Position numbers and translations under genes: made by a program. A DNA stretch of 64,000 nucleotides from the NCBI RefSeq assembly GCF_910592395.1, contig NC_088315.1:10048501-10112500 (forward strand), read 5' to 3'. The notes under the pieces are model-generated. The model ran no database searches. It saw only the letters and a list, made by a program, of their open reading frames with translations, and was not told where the DNA came from. Within the stretch, counting starts at the first letter, position 1. Every line of letters starts with the position of its first letter. Below are positions 48,101 through 57,240 of this stretch, piece after piece. The DNA comes from Lineus longissimus (lineage: Eukaryota > Nemertea > Pilidiophora > Heteronemertea > Lineidae).

Positions 48101-51100
48101 AAAACAAATTTTTCGTTAAGTAATTTGAGATGTTTTAGAATAGAAATTGATACCTCACTGTCGGTATTGATTGTCTCAGTAAAACTGCTCAAACTGCTCA
48201 AAACCTCGGCTCTGCTCGGTTTTGGCCAGCATTTTAGCTCCACCCTTGTGGTTGTAGTGGGACACCCAATACCTCCGGTTCAGTATCAATTCCATTAAAC
48301 TAAACCAAGAGAGAGTGGCACTTAGGATGTTGGGGAGGTTGTACAAATTTATCCGAAGATGTAGGAGGAGTGTGTTATTAAACGGTAATCCAGGCTCGCA
48401 TTCTGTTTCTGCTTTTGTATCAAAACCACTGTGCAATAACTGATAGTCCAGATGCTGGTGTGGATGTGCGATTCACATCAATATGGTGGTTTGTTCTGCA
48501 ATCTATCTGTGAAAAATACTTAGGTCTTTGTCTCTCTGTCAATGAGATAAAGTTTATTGAAGCTTTCAGTGTTTTCCACGGGAAAAAATAGCACGGTGCA
48601 GGTTTTTGCGTGGGAAGTTTGGTGAAATTTGCTGTTAATAGTGAATGGCCGTATCAATTGCAATACGGTTTATTTCTCTCTTTTTTCCACCAAATCTTTT
48701 CTCCAAGGGCACCTTTACACTTGATTTTCACTTCTTGGAATTAGGCCATATAAAATAAATTACCTGATTCTCTTCAGACCATTGGTGAACAGTTTGTCCA
48801 GTAGGGCAATTTATATTTTATATTTCAATTTTGTCCCAAAAATGTTCTTATGACGTCATCCACCACAAAAAGGTAGTAACCAAAATGTTGATTCTGTCTT
48901 ATAGTCTGTGCAATCTGTGCTGGCGACCATGTAAAATATTAAGCAACACTACGAGGTCAATGGGGGGAAGAGAGCAGACTGATGTGACCAATCTTTCATT
49001 CTTTTGAATCCATCATCATCGGCAATATTCATCAATGAAAATGGAATTTTCAAGCCTTAAAATATATCATGAATTATAAATGTTGACTTTGATGCGGGAG
49101 AATGTGGGACCCGGCTCTTTTATGATTTATGTTTGAAATATTTTTAAAAATCGCCCCGGCGCCGAAAATCGACATGGGCGCTGATGAGAATCGGTTAATT
49201 TATTTTATATGGCCTTAGTATGAGAAACAAACTTTGATTCCATGAGGAATGAATGATCAAATGCTTGTATACTACCAATTAATAAATTGTATAGACCTCA
49301 CACTCAAGTCTAGAGTTGTATGCGCTGACATCCTCTTGGTGCGTAAGGCTGTTGACATACTTACTCTTTTGCAAACAAGCCTCCCTATTTCCTTCCTGTC
49401 AACCACTGCTGAATAGCTCCATTTCTCAATCGTTGATCAAAACGTGGTCCAAACTCAAATAGCAACAATGTTGCAGGAGTAAGCAATAAAGAGAGAACAA
49501 AATCTCTGTAATTCTTACTTGATTAGAGCTAAAATAATTTCATGGCTTTGATAGCTTTAAAATCATGCATAAACAGAAATGGTATGTACCAATATTTTTA
49601 AGTACTGGTAACCGAAGGTGGTCTGGGTAGGTGGGTAGGTGGGTTGACGGAACCCCAAACTCAAAAAATACCTGCAAATCACCTGCTTTGCATTTTAATT
49701 ATACTCTTTTGGCTGAACAGGATGTTTCTAAACTGAACCTACCTTGACAAACTTGAGGGTAGGAGTAATTCTGCCATGGCTAGTCATTTCTGCTGTATCA
49801 GTTGAAAGAGCAGGGGCAGAGGTTCAGAAAACACATGGGTGTTGTGGTGCCTCGGTCACCAAGGTTGTACTCCAATGATGCTCAAGATTGTCCATTGCAG
49901 ACATGGTGGTGATCATCTCAGGATCAACTTGTAGATATATCATCTTCATGTTATTCAAGCCATTGATTCATGTACTACTTGCATTGTTCCGAAGGTGCCA
50001 GATCTGGACCAGGACTGGCCAAACAAATCTCCTTGGTTACTTCATGATTGCATTCTACGTTTTCAGCATTCCGTAACTGGATGAACAGCACCCCACCACC
50101 AGATTCAGCGGGTATGTAATCATTTACTTTAGTTCTCATCCTGTGTGGTGAAATAGGCAGCAAACTCTCTGAAGGTCTCTGACCTCTCTGAGTCAAGGTT
50201 GATAATCTTGTGAGCTAGTCCAGCATCAGACTTTAAACAAGGTCTTTGTATGAATGGTGAATTCAACATACAGCTTCATTCATGGTGGCCGGCCAATTCC
50301 AAGACACCCAGGGAGTCATGGACCTTGGGCAGTGAATGAGTTAATTGAATTTTGAATCCAGGCAACTAAGACCATTAGGGGCATTAGCTTATTTATTTTG
50401 TGTTAATTTTCAGCATGGAAGAATTTGTGTAGTACTAAGAATCCGCCACCCAAAGTGCCCTACATCTACAACTTGATGTGTGACCTGTGTGACGGTATCC
50501 GCATCCTTCAGATTCTTGATTCCATCAAGCCAGGAATCGTTCACTGGTCTAAGGTCAACTTCCCTCCATATAAATTGGGAGTTTTGCCGAAGAAGACCGG
50601 TATGTATCAATTCAACCCTGTGCTGCTTGGGGTCTAATTCATTGTACTTTGTTTCAAAGGGACGCGCAGCGATTCCTGATTGGGTAATTTCCGACTGGAT
50701 TACACTGTAATCTAAGCCCAGTTTTACGATCCAGGAGCGGGTCCAAATAAGCAGTTTGACTTTGGCTGCAGCACAGCAGACTTTTAACTAATAAGGTCCA
50801 CAACTTGCTTTCAGAGAACTGCAACAAATGTGTAGAATACGGCAAGGAGTTGGACTTCTCCTTGGTGGGTATTGGTGGCACCAACATCCTCGCGAGTGAG
50901 GAGACCCCCACACTCTCCCTCATCTGGCAGATGATGCGGGCGTACACCCTCGTTATCCTCACGCATCTATCACAGTCCAATACACCGGTCACCGACACCA
51001 TGATCATCGAGTGGGCTAAGAAAAAGGTATGCTGTTTTTGCTATTAGAAATGTAAATACTAATGCAGATGTACATGAAGCTGAATAATACTGCAATGAAA

Positions 51101-53305
51101 TTTCAAGTTTGTTGTCTAAGGCCTATTGAAAAAGACAAATTTGCGTAATCCTTCATTTTTGAAACTCCCTGTTTTGTTATTTCATTCTGACATTGGAGGA
51201 GGGTAATGCTTTGCTTATCTGACGTATGTCATTACCCAGTGACCGTTTGAATAGTTGCCCTTCAGACATACGACTTATCACACTTAATTGGCTCGTTAGT
51301 TGCTAGGCCTTCCGCCATTGAGCAATCGCTGACAATATAAAATTATGTTAATTTTAGCCCGAATCCAGATAAATAAACACCTTGTCTAGGTGGTCTGTCA
51401 GAATGGTTAAATATTATTTTTAAAAATACTTGAAGCAATGTTTATGGAGTCCTTCCAAGGGAAAATGGCTGTCTTAAATACGCTGATTTCCACCAAACAG
51501 TTTTGGTGAACGCTTGCTATTTTCTTCAAACATATCTGTTGATATTCCAAGTACCACACAGGTAAAAGGACGGGAGTGGTATCAAAATAAAGCTTTTCGC
51601 CTGAGCTATATTAAAGAACAGGACATCGCCCTATGACCCCAGATGCAATTTACTACCCGTTTTAGTGTGATGGAACACACTTGTAACCCAGGTCTCCCCA
51701 AATGAAAATGGCTAATGTTATGTTACAAAAACCTGGACAATGTTAGTACAAGCTTGTTGTTTTCTCCAAACAAATTATGAGTTTCTCGGGTATCGCAACA
51801 AACACAAATATGGGAGTGGCATCGGAATGAAAAATTGTTCCCTCAGCGATATGAACATTTGGACCATGTAGCCATATAATCCATACTTGATGTAACCCAG
51901 ATGCGACCTACTACCCAGTTTGGTGTGATGATTCACAGGTCTGTTTTAGTTGGTGTATTGCTGCTTTGAACTGTCTCTCTATTGAAGGCTCACAGGCGTG
52001 GAATGGTAGAATTTTTACAATCATAAATTTGTTCTGTGTGTTTGACCTTCAGCTCGAGAGTTCTGTGAGTAAGCGCCAGTTTTCCAACTTCAAGGATGAT
52101 CGCCTCCGAGATGGCCTCATCATCATCGACCTGATCAACGAAGTCAAGCCAGGCTCCATCAAATACGATTATGTCAAGACCAATCCTGTAAAGGACGAGG
52201 TAACTCATCTTTCGATTATATTTCTCGAAGAAATCCATATTTAGTTATAAACTGATAACGTATGCTTTCACCAAGAATTAATAATAAAGACTAAAAAAAA
52301 TCAAGATGCTGTATGCCAAAACATGGTAATTGGAGATTCCCCGTTTTGTGTACAGTGCTAAAAATAGCACTGTTTGTAGAACAAACTATTGCGCACGCGT
52401 CAAGCGGCAGAGCCATGAAACCAATCCTGTAAAGGACGAGGTAACTCATCTTTCGATTATATTTCTCGAAGAAATCCATATTTAGTTATAAACTGATAAC
52501 GTATGCTTTCACCAAGAATTAATAATAAAGACTAAAAAAAATCAAGATGCTGTATGCCAAAACATGGTAATTGGAGATTCCCCGTTTTGTGTACAGTGCT
52601 AAAAATAGCACTGTTTGTAGAACAAACTATTGCGCACGCGTCAAGCGGCAGAGCCATGAAAACTTGAAACCTTGTAGTTGGAGAAAAAAACGCCCGCCAA
52701 TTGGTTAAATTGCAATCACTTGTTATGTTGTTATGCCTCCCTTGCTGGTGATAGTGGCTGAAATCACTTTTTCGTGCAGTGCTTTAGGTCCCAATGTTGC
52801 AAAAGAGTACAGTCCGAATCACAACTGACATCCCTCCTGGTTCGCGTCATTGATGCACACCGTTTGTGCGAGTTGTGCATCAGTGACGCACCAGTGACAC
52901 GCTTATCTCTCGATGTTTCGCAAAAATTATGCGCGAGTTACACGCTACCAACACACTTGGTGGCGTGTCAGTGACGCGAATTTAGGGATGACAATTGTGA
53001 TTGGATTGTAAGAACGGCGTGATAGGTTCATTTTAGTTGTGGTAAAAGAGTGCATCTTGTCATGTGGCCTTCTTGTCTGGTCATTTCTGACTGATGTTTA
53101 TCACGTGATACTTATTTTTCCCTCTTTTCAGGATAAATTCTCCAACGCAAAGTACGCCATATCCATGGCCAGGAGAGCTGGTGCACGAATCTATGCCCTG
53201 CCCGAGGACATCACCGAATTGAAGTCCAAGATGATTTTAACAATATTTGCTTGCCTGATGTCCGTTGATTACCAAAACAATAAGCCGTTGACCAACGACG
53301 AATAG
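24098..53305 (+). CDS. PLS: Fimbrin/plastin, complete (13 coding segments, 629 aa)
   Basis: Join of 24098-24157, 38788-38943, 41462-41625, 42032-42133, 43149-43356, 43863-44048, 44954-45028, 45798-45809, 46351-46558, 50414-50599, 50815-51026, 52053-52199 and 53132-53305. All junctions are GT-AG and in phase. The product is 629 residues, against about 627 in vertebrate plastins. Domains: two EF-hands with complete loops ([12 protein letters not shown] and [12 protein letters not shown]), then four calponin-homology domains forming two actin-binding modules. Diagnostic stretches include [57 protein letters not shown] and TIFACLM. Family role: calcium-modulated cross-linking of actin filaments in microvilli, filopodia and the cell cortex. 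Oddities: the very long first intron, a 12-nt microexon, and a C-terminus ending NNKPLTNDE instead of the usual short basic tail. One plastin gene is expected in invertebrates, so no PLS1/2/3 assignment is made. Confidence 0.9.
28060..28380 (+). repeat. Modular repeat family G, single degraded module
   Basis: Contains catccatcgtccgtcgttgt, tagcaaggcac, gccactaggtggctaaaacc and tail ggtgagcgcaatggctcttt. The head is eroded. Confidence 0.75.
28918..29137. repeat. Direct duplication with diverged spacer
   Basis: tcttagcaagcttctcatgt and ggtgaggcctttggcttgcc, cacaagatacaagcaacc at 28921-29011 recur as tcttagcaagcttctcatat, ggtgaggccattggcttgcc and cacaagatacaaaaacc at 29067-29139. Confidence 0.8.
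30050..30235. repeat. About 87-bp tandem duplication
   Basis: Both copies contain caacaggctttccag, gccagattggtttgaaaa and gagatgttatgtaca-like and gagagggaataccctgacct segments, differing by a few substitutions. Confidence 0.85.
30358..30558. mobile_element. Inverted-repeat element, family W, copy 4
   Basis: Begins taagggttggccataggtac and ends ggtcaagccttta. Slightly shorter than the other copies because of an internal deletion near attaattgaatgctc. Confidence 0.82.
30953..32289 (+). repeat. Modular repeat family G, 4-module copy
   Basis: Head ggctcaccgtaggggagttt with gtccgtcgtcgtcgtccgtc. Four modules at about 300-bp spacing (gcacgtttcttaacc-like at 31032, 31332, 31635, 31936). Tail ggtgagcacaatggcccttg at 32259. 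The fourth module lacks the aaggtcacag block. Confidence 0.88.
32850..33170. repeat. Interspersed repeat family F, copy 1
   Basis: Shares with 47940-48250 the blocks tcgttttcaattcagcgg, ttggtgcaaaatgtggaag, aaaaagcatttaaaa and acctcactgtc and attttagctccaccct in the same order and orientation. No coding sequence and no clear ends. Confidence 0.8.
33480..33659. mobile_element. pogo/Tigger-like MITE, family P, copy 3
   Basis: Left cagtagaactctctctaata, interior ttgaatggaaaccaccaatt, right gagggaggtgccactg. Confidence 0.82.
33892..34078. mobile_element. pogo/Tigger-like MITE, family P, copy 4 (best preserved)
   Basis: Left cagtagaaccttccttagcg, right ttaatagagaggttctactg, with TA on both sides. 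187 bp. Ends of the CAGTAGAACC type with TA targets are typical of pogo/Tigger derivatives. Confidence 0.9.
36364..36437. repeat. About 22-bp tandem repeat, 3 units
   Basis: Unit cagctcaaacacatccaaaa with small changes, repeated three times. Confidence 0.85.
36911..36952 (+). repeat. Family G solo tail
   Basis: gctcacgtgagcacaatggc followed by cactggccaatt: only the inverted gctcac/gtgagc junction and tail, with no module. Confidence 0.6.
37069..37236. mobile_element. pogo/Tigger-like MITE, family P, copy 5
   Basis: Left cagtagaacctctgtattaa, right aagagaggttccagtg followed by TA. Located near the end of fimbrin intron 1. Confidence 0.82.
37533..37750. mobile_element. TTAA-bounded inverted-repeat element, copy 2 (reverse orientation)
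   Basis: Begins ttaaagggggactataggca and ends aaattgtccccttaa. The interior agggccctgggtcgtgttag, ctaaatatattcctcgtaca and gagacccctattggcgactt is the reverse complement of copy 1 with scattered changes. Confidence 0.8.
37997..38104. repeat. 16-bp tandem array, about 7 units
   Basis: Unit cagacgagtctacgag repeated six times without change plus a partial seventh. It contains gacgagtc/gactcgtc palindromic character. Sits in fimbrin intron 1, about 690 bp before exon 2. Confidence 0.95.
38270..38432. repeat. About 82-bp tandem duplication
   Basis: ccttcagccaggtatctgca, gtgactatatatgtaaattc and gagttcaacactcctaaat occur twice about 80 bp apart with minor differences, in fimbrin intron 1. Confidence 0.9.
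38788..38943 (+). CDS. PLS: Fimbrin exon 2 (paired EF-hands)
   Basis: Acceptor gcttcag, donor gtatgt, 52 codons, phase 0 at both ends. It encodes both calcium-binding loops: [12 protein letters not shown] (acidic or oxygen ligands at 1, 3, 5, 9, 12) and [12 protein letters not shown] (same positions filled). Both loops therefore look calcium-competent. The open frame running upstream to 38548 is intron read-through. Confidence 0.93.
39329..40166 (+). repeat. Modular repeat family G, divergent one-module copy
   Basis: Head agctcagctgacaagctgag, (gtct)n array at 39380-39405, aacaggcacgtttcaaaact, tttggccaccagggggcaaa at 39522, and tail gctgagcgccaggcccttgg followed by gcctcttgtttt. A tRNA-like SINE remnant lies inside near 39740-39792. 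Confidence 0.78.
39720..39792 (+). mobile_element. tRNA-like SINE remnant with poly-T tail
   Basis: gaatgttgtgggttccaatc and ccacttcgggtc resemble a T-arm with a B box (GGTTCCAATCC), followed by a run of about 14 T. The A-box half is not clear. Confidence 0.4.
40592..41390. mobile_element. pogo/Tigger-like element, family P, 799-bp longer member
   Basis: Left end cagtagaacctccctcagcg, with ggacacctctacattacaga and a second ggcggacacctctctattcc block. Right end ggtgtccgcaatagagaggt and tgtactg. TA on both sides. It differs from the short copies by about 600 bp of interior with no recognisable transposase frame, so it is an internally deleted or composite member. Confidence 0.75.
41462..41625 (+). 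CDS. PLS: Fimbrin exon 3 (EF-hand to CH1 linker)
   Basis: Acceptor tttcag, donor gtatgt. It encodes [20 protein letters not shown], a linker, and then [18 protein letters not shown], the start of CH1 (usually thSy.eeEk.aFvnWIN). It leaves in phase 2, and the Lys codon is completed by the first base of exon 4. Confidence 0.93.
41903..41922. repeat. Poly-C tract of about 20 in fimbrin intron
   Basis: Preceded by a short (ac)n run. About 110 bp upstream of the exon 4 acceptor. Confidence 0.85.
42032..42133 (+). CDS. PLS: Fimbrin exon 4 (CH1)
   Basis: Acceptor ttttgcag, donor gtacgt, 102 nt. It encodes [16 protein letters not shown], then [13 protein letters not shown]. It corresponds to the plastin segment ending DGIvLCKmINl, and the Cys codon is split TG/C over the next intron. 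A 20-C homopolymer lies about 110 bp upstream in the intron. Confidence 0.93.
43149..43356 (+). CDS. PLS: Fimbrin exon 5 (CH1)
   Basis: Acceptor ttttccag, donor gtgagt, 208 nt. It encodes [58 protein letters not shown] and IK. This is the most strongly conserved CH1 stretch of fimbrins. Confidence 0.97.
43863..44048 (+). CDS. PLS: Fimbrin exon 6 (CH1-CH2 linker and CH2 start)
   Basis: Acceptor tgtttcag, donor gtaaga, 62 codons, phase 0 at both ends. It encodes [19 protein letters not shown], then [18 protein letters not shown] and NFSSDIM. The [10 protein letters not shown] motif opens CH2. Confidence 0.97.
44954..45028 (+). CDS. PLS: Fimbrin exon 7 (CH2)
   Basis: Acceptor tttttag, donor gtaagt, 25 codons. 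It encodes [18 protein letters not shown], then VTDHPLS, matching plastin DSkaYy.LL.QiAPk. The protein falls about five residues short of the family before the next large exon, a gap filled by the proposed microexon at 45798. Confidence 0.93.
45084..45407. mobile_element. TTAACCC-ended element in fimbrin intron
   Basis: Left ttaaccctttgtagcccgag, right gtagggcttcaaagggttaa: an inverted pair of about 18 bp with TTAA at each end. It lies in the intron directly after exon 7. Confidence 0.7.
45113..45167. repeat. catcacctttg tandem repeat
   Basis: Four to five units of an 11-12-bp repeat (cattgcatcac/ctttgcatcac) within the TTAACCC-ended element. Confidence 0.8.
45798..45809 (+). CDS. PLS: Fimbrin proposed 12-nt microexon
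   Basis: Twelve bases, CCAGTTGATATG, flanked by acceptor aagcag and donor gtatgt. They read PVDM in phase 0 and keep frame between exon 7 and the exon at 46351. Vertebrate plastins have VIDM at this point in CH2, so residue content and position both agree. A second possible acceptor three bases upstream (a NAGNAG pair, aag/cag) would add Gln. Without the microexon the protein stays in frame but is four residues shorter. Confidence 0.62.
46351..46558 (+). CDS. PLS: Fimbrin exon 9 (CH2 end to CH3 start)
   Basis: Acceptor ctttgcag, donor gtaagt, 208 nt. It encodes [51 protein letters not shown] and ETREMK. CRQFVTp..Vv.Gn.KLN.aFvAnLf is diagnostic of the plastin CH2. A pogo-like element begins only about 30 bp downstream of the donor. 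Confidence 0.96.
46590..46742. mobile_element. pogo/Tigger-like MITE, family P, copy 7 (3' truncated)
   Basis: Left cagtggaaccttccttagcg, right end stops after gggtgtccttaatag. Begins about 30 bp after the donor of the exon at 46351-46558. Confidence 0.8.
47940..48250. repeat. Interspersed repeat family F, copy 2
   Basis: Second copy of the family at 32850, same orientation, with small indels. Contains aaaactgctcaaactgctca at 48181, a short internal duplication absent from copy 1. Confidence 0.8.
50414..50599 (+). CDS. PLS: Fimbrin exon 10 (CH3)
   Basis: Acceptor ttttcag, donor gtatgt, 186 nt. The Thr codon is split A/CA. It encodes [20 protein letters not shown], then [20 protein letters not shown] and [13 protein letters not shown]. 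It corresponds to plastin TfRNWMNSlGv...hLy.DL.DalvifQLl..Ik..v.WskVNkPPYpKLG. The first helix is divergent: [11 protein letters not shown] replaces the usual WMNSLGVNP. Confidence 0.92.
50815..51026 (+). CDS. PLS: Fimbrin exon 11 (CH3 end, CH4 start)
   Basis: Acceptor ctttcag, donor gtatgc, 212 nt. It encodes [20 protein letters not shown], then [18 protein letters not shown] and IIEWAKKK. It matches plastin ENCNYavelGk....SLVGI.G.dl..gn.tLtLaLiWQlMRrYTL. Confidence 0.95.
52053..52199 (+). CDS. PLS: Fimbrin exon 12 (CH4)
   Basis: Acceptor ccttcag, donor gtaact, 49 codons in phase 0. It encodes [20 protein letters not shown], then [20 protein letters not shown] and VKTNPVKDE. It matches plastin CH4 SFKD..i..sl.vlDLIdaI.PGsInYDl.Kt. 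The last 20 bases and the donor are repeated 241 bp downstream. Confidence 0.93.
52180..52661 (+). repeat. 241-bp direct tandem duplication over exon 12 end
   Basis: Copy 1 is 52180-52420 and copy 2 is 52421-52661. They look identical or nearly so by eye. Each starts with the last 20 bases of exon 12 (coding NPVKDE) and includes the gtaact donor and about 220 bp of intron. Copy 2 has the donor but no acceptor, so the normal transcript should not change. The near-identity implies a very recent event or an assembly artefact. Confidence 0.9.
52810..53008. mobile_element. MITE family S, copy 3
   Basis: Ends cagtccgaatcacaactgac and acaattgtgattggattg. Located in the last fimbrin intron, about 120 bp before the terminal exon. 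Confidence 0.85.
53132..53305 (+). CDS. PLS: Fimbrin terminal exon (CH4)
   Basis: Acceptor ctcttttcag, 57 codons and TAG at 53303-53305. It encodes [20 protein letters not shown], then [20 protein letters not shown] and [17 protein letters not shown]. [23 protein letters not shown] is a plastin signature. The last dozen residues differ from the short basic tail of vertebrate plastins. Confidence 0.96.
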   Translation, partial: DKFSNAKYAISMARRAGARIYALPEDITELKSKMILTIFACLMSVDYQNNKPLTNDE

Positions 53306-55023
53306 TCAATCTTCTAGTAACCATGGTAACCGAAGATTTTTTTTTAATCAAGAGTCATCGAGCAGATTAACCCTTCGCAGATGGATAGTGATTTTATAAA
53401 TCGAGTTGCGATGGATGAGGATGAGATTCGTTAGCTCTCAAGAAGAACAGACATTTTGATATTGGCACGTAAAATGATGCGCTGAAGGTGTCCAGATTAC
53501 ATTGTGCTGCCATCTGCAGGTTTCAAATGGCATTATACACTGAGGTTTTGTGGTACCGATAATTTTTTTGTGGGCGTTTATTCTTCTGCGGTCCTTGAGG
53601 TTCAAGTGCAAGCGCAAAGTGCAACTTTATCAATACATTATGTATTACAGCCCCCGTAGTTCTACCAAAACCACAGTTTTGTAGTAAAAGGTGGACAACT
53701 GCAAGTAAAACCACTCCGGGTTACCCGGTACAGTAAAGATATGGTGTACAGTATGGTTGCATGATATTTAACAACCAACTTGTCGTCTGATCTTCCACGC
53801 CATCATCAAGAGGAAGCATCTATCTATGCGCCTGATGTCCAGCAATAATCATGGGTGAATCAGTGGGTGCGTGAAAACTACAGATTACTTAAACTGGTCC
53901 ATCCTATTTGTACAACCAAAAAATATCATTCCAGTGTGTTATATAGTATGCTGCATGCGGTTGTGGTTCAGACAATGAGAGATTATTAAAAAAATGATGG
54001 TTTAAACTTTCTTCTACATATCTGAATTACCTAGTTTTTTGTGTATATAAAATTTGAATTTGAATTTCTTCTCCGTTTCTTTTTACTTTTGATAAGATTA
54101 ATGAAAGGCACTTTTTTTATCGGATCACCAATTTTTTCACTTTTCAAACCACACGTCGTATGCCATTCTTTTTGTGTAGGCATCTTCTGATCACTTGTTT
54201 TGACCATATTTCTGGTTCATCCTTTTACAACCTTTTGCGTGAATAGATTCAGATTTCTGTTAAAAAATGATTGGTAAAGGGCTCTGGCATCTTGCTTCAT
54301 ATGATGACTGTTAACCGTGAAATTTTTTCGAGCGTTTTATTTTGGCGAATGCACCATCATACACCAACTTTGAGTTTGAAAGCACAACATTTCAACTCGA
54401 ATAAATGTACCATTAAATTCTGACAGCAGACACAACATTTAGTCTATTGCCAAGAAAAAAAAAAATTTGCCAAAATCTAAATGACCTGAAATTTCATGTT
54501 TTACACTCGTGGTACATGCATTCTTGTATAATTATGTTGACGGCAAATTCCCTGTTTCAAATAATATTATATTATGTTTAATAATTATGCAACCCTAATA
54601 ATGATAACAATGATATTTGAAATTTTGTACAGTGCTGTTTTCAACAAACAGTGAGAGCTCAGCTACACTTTGTAATATTATTATCGCAGCTAGACAACTT
54701 CCTCCGTATAATTGGTCTAGGTTGTTAAAGGTATCGGATGCTTACAGAATATCCTCGAGAATCACACATCATGAATGCCATCATTTTGAAATCAAGTTAT
54801 TTTTTACGTTCATTCCACTATGTGTGAATGTAGGCCTACCGGTATCAATAATATTTTTGACAAAATGACGATGGTCTGGTTGTAAGGTCTTGCTAATCAT
54901 TCTTATCATGGATTGAGGTGACGTAGACATAGGGTCCTAGAATTTGTGGCGCCCTCATCATATGACTACCAAACAATTACATATTTTATGTTTGTATCGT
55001 TATATCAAGGCCCAGCCATGTTG

Positions 55024-55294
55024 TTAACCCTTTAGCCCTCCAAACGCCCATGGAAGCCCGCAGCTTTTATCTTCAAACGCCCGTGATTTAGGGGTGACAT
55101 CTGCCGTGAAAGTGTTAAATCAAAACACTGTTCTACTTGAGCCGATGTTCGGAGCCAAACTTTGCTCAGTCAATGGAGTTATCCATTACTGATGAGTAAT
55201 ACTACAAATTTCATGTTGAAATTGCTAATTTTTAGGCATTTTTCTGGAGGAACAGACGGTAAAACAGTTAAAACGCTGGAGCGCTAAAGGGTTA
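55024..55294. mobile_element. TTAACCC-ended element in fimbrin 3' region
   Basis: Left ttaaccctttagccctccaa, right ctggagcgctaaagggttaa, inverted. Similar ends to the element at 45084, with a different interior. Confidence 0.75.
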
Positions 55295-55618
55295 AAGAAA
55301 GGATCGCTCCTGTATAGTTCTGGATTCTGGTCCGAAAAAATTGGCCTCACAGTCCGGTAGTTGCATGATGTATTAGTCTTAGTCGCTTGAAATAGATCTA
55401 GCATCCGTCAGTGTTCTCTTCAGATAGTTTCTCTGTCAGAAACTTTCCCCATTCAATACTGCAAACGTTGTCCATCTATAGAAATGTGTGACCAGCCTTG
55501 GTATAGTTGGCTTCCCTGCTAAATAAGCCCTTTGAGAACACTGCACATATTTAGTAGCTTTTCACATTCTGGACTTGACCCTTTAAAAACATGGTTGTAA
55601 AAATAACCATGGGAACTA

Positions 55619-55817
55619 CAGTCCAAATCACAATTGTCATCCCTAAATTCGCATCATTGACGCACTACCCAGCACGTAGGTCGCGTGGAATTTACATGAA
55701 ACATAGAGAGATACATATGTAAGCGCGTCACTGGTGTATCATTGGTTCCCAACTTGGCACGTACCTCGCGCATCACTGATGCAAAGCAGGACGAAGGTCA
55801 TTTGTGATTTGGACTTT
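55619..55817. mobile_element. MITE family S, copy 4
   Basis: Ends cagtccaaatcacaattgtc and gtcatttgtgatttggactt. Orientation is opposite to copies 2 and 3, judged by the interior acatgaaacatagagagata. Confidence 0.85.
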
Positions 55818-57240
55818 ATGTTATTCTGCAAGAGTCACCCTGTGTTGAATAGACCTATTGAACTCCTTATATTGTCATCAATTGAACAGCTTTTCATTAG
55901 GATAATTCTTGTGATATTTAAGGAAATAATGTGTTTTCAAATACCAGTTCCTCAAGTGATAAGTTCAGTCATTCCAGTTTGCTTTGAAATTGTGGCACAT
56001 TTAAAAGATGCAATAACAAGTTGTACAGTTAACAATGTAATAATGCCATTAGAAATACGCATGTTTCTCAATTCAAGTACATATATAATTGAATGTACAT
56101 GTAAGTTCAAGTGAAATATTGTGACTAATTTTGTGCTAAAAATGTATTGTTTCGTATCATTTTAGTACATTTTGAAGTAGAACACATACATGTACTTGCT
56201 TCAATCCAGGATTTCCCATTCTAAAACACCTTGATAATAATGATTGTTTAGTTTGGTGTGTTTTGAACAGAAGTGGGCACCTCACTGTGGTTCTTGAAGA
56301 TCACCGCACAGGTGGGGCGGTCTTTTTGTCCGTAACTTAGGCTCCCGCCTCAGTGTTAGCCTAAACATTAGTCCTACTCTCACGGTATTTAATTGGTGAG
56401 ACAACCAATACTTCCATTTTGCCATCAATTCGCTAAATCTGGGGTTCTCTTGTTTGGCTCCAGTCTTTATCTTTGGGGGTCGTTAGGAACAATTTACGTA
56501 TACATATATCATGGTGGATATTTTGTCATTTAAACAGAGTATCTTCTATTTCCCTAAGAGTTTATATATATTTCACTTGAAGACCGCTAACGTCCATTCA
56601 GTCAGATCACTGAAAATTGAGAGAAGAATTTCATGAAATTTTACATATTTTGCTTTTTTATGAGAATCTATCTTTATATTCTGAGTATTGACCAAATAAC
56701 CTTCCAATCATTCCATGGTGATTAAAAACTTCATTTTGACCCTGAGGCGTTCCTTTCAAATATTTTGCTTATTGGCTGACCAACAAAGATGTTTCATATT
56801 CATTTCTGATTTGAAGCTCACAGTAGTTGGGATTTTGTTTATTTTGTTTACTCATTACCTTCAAAATGTGATAGATCAGCAGATCGGAGGTAGTATATTG
56901 TATTTACTCTGAACGTCAATAAAACACACCGAATATACAAATCTGAAAAACAATTTTTGAGAAAATTTCCATTTGCTCTTCCATATCTTCAGAAGAAAAC
57001 TTTGATGCCCCAGTTTCCAGACCAACAACAACACTATATTTTTCACCAATCTTCTCCTGCACCCAGTTAAGGTTTTAACCACTATTTCCTGATGAAATTT
57101 TTTCCGCGTTGTGGTGTAATACATTTTGTTTGACAAGTATATCTTCCAAGACAATGGACAGTCCAATTTATGTACACAATTTCCAGTTGCAAACTGCTGC
57201 TTCAAATGTCTTCAACCCAATAAAAAGTAGCTTCTTACTG

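Larger units (their letters stand above)
53306..57240 (+). other. Fimbrin 3' UTR and downstream sequence
   Basis: AT-rich, without coding potential. Candidate AATAAA signals lie near 54400, 56922 and 57217; which one is used is unknown. It includes two inverted-repeat elements (55024-55294 and 55619-55817), so a long UTR would carry both. Confidence 0.4.
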
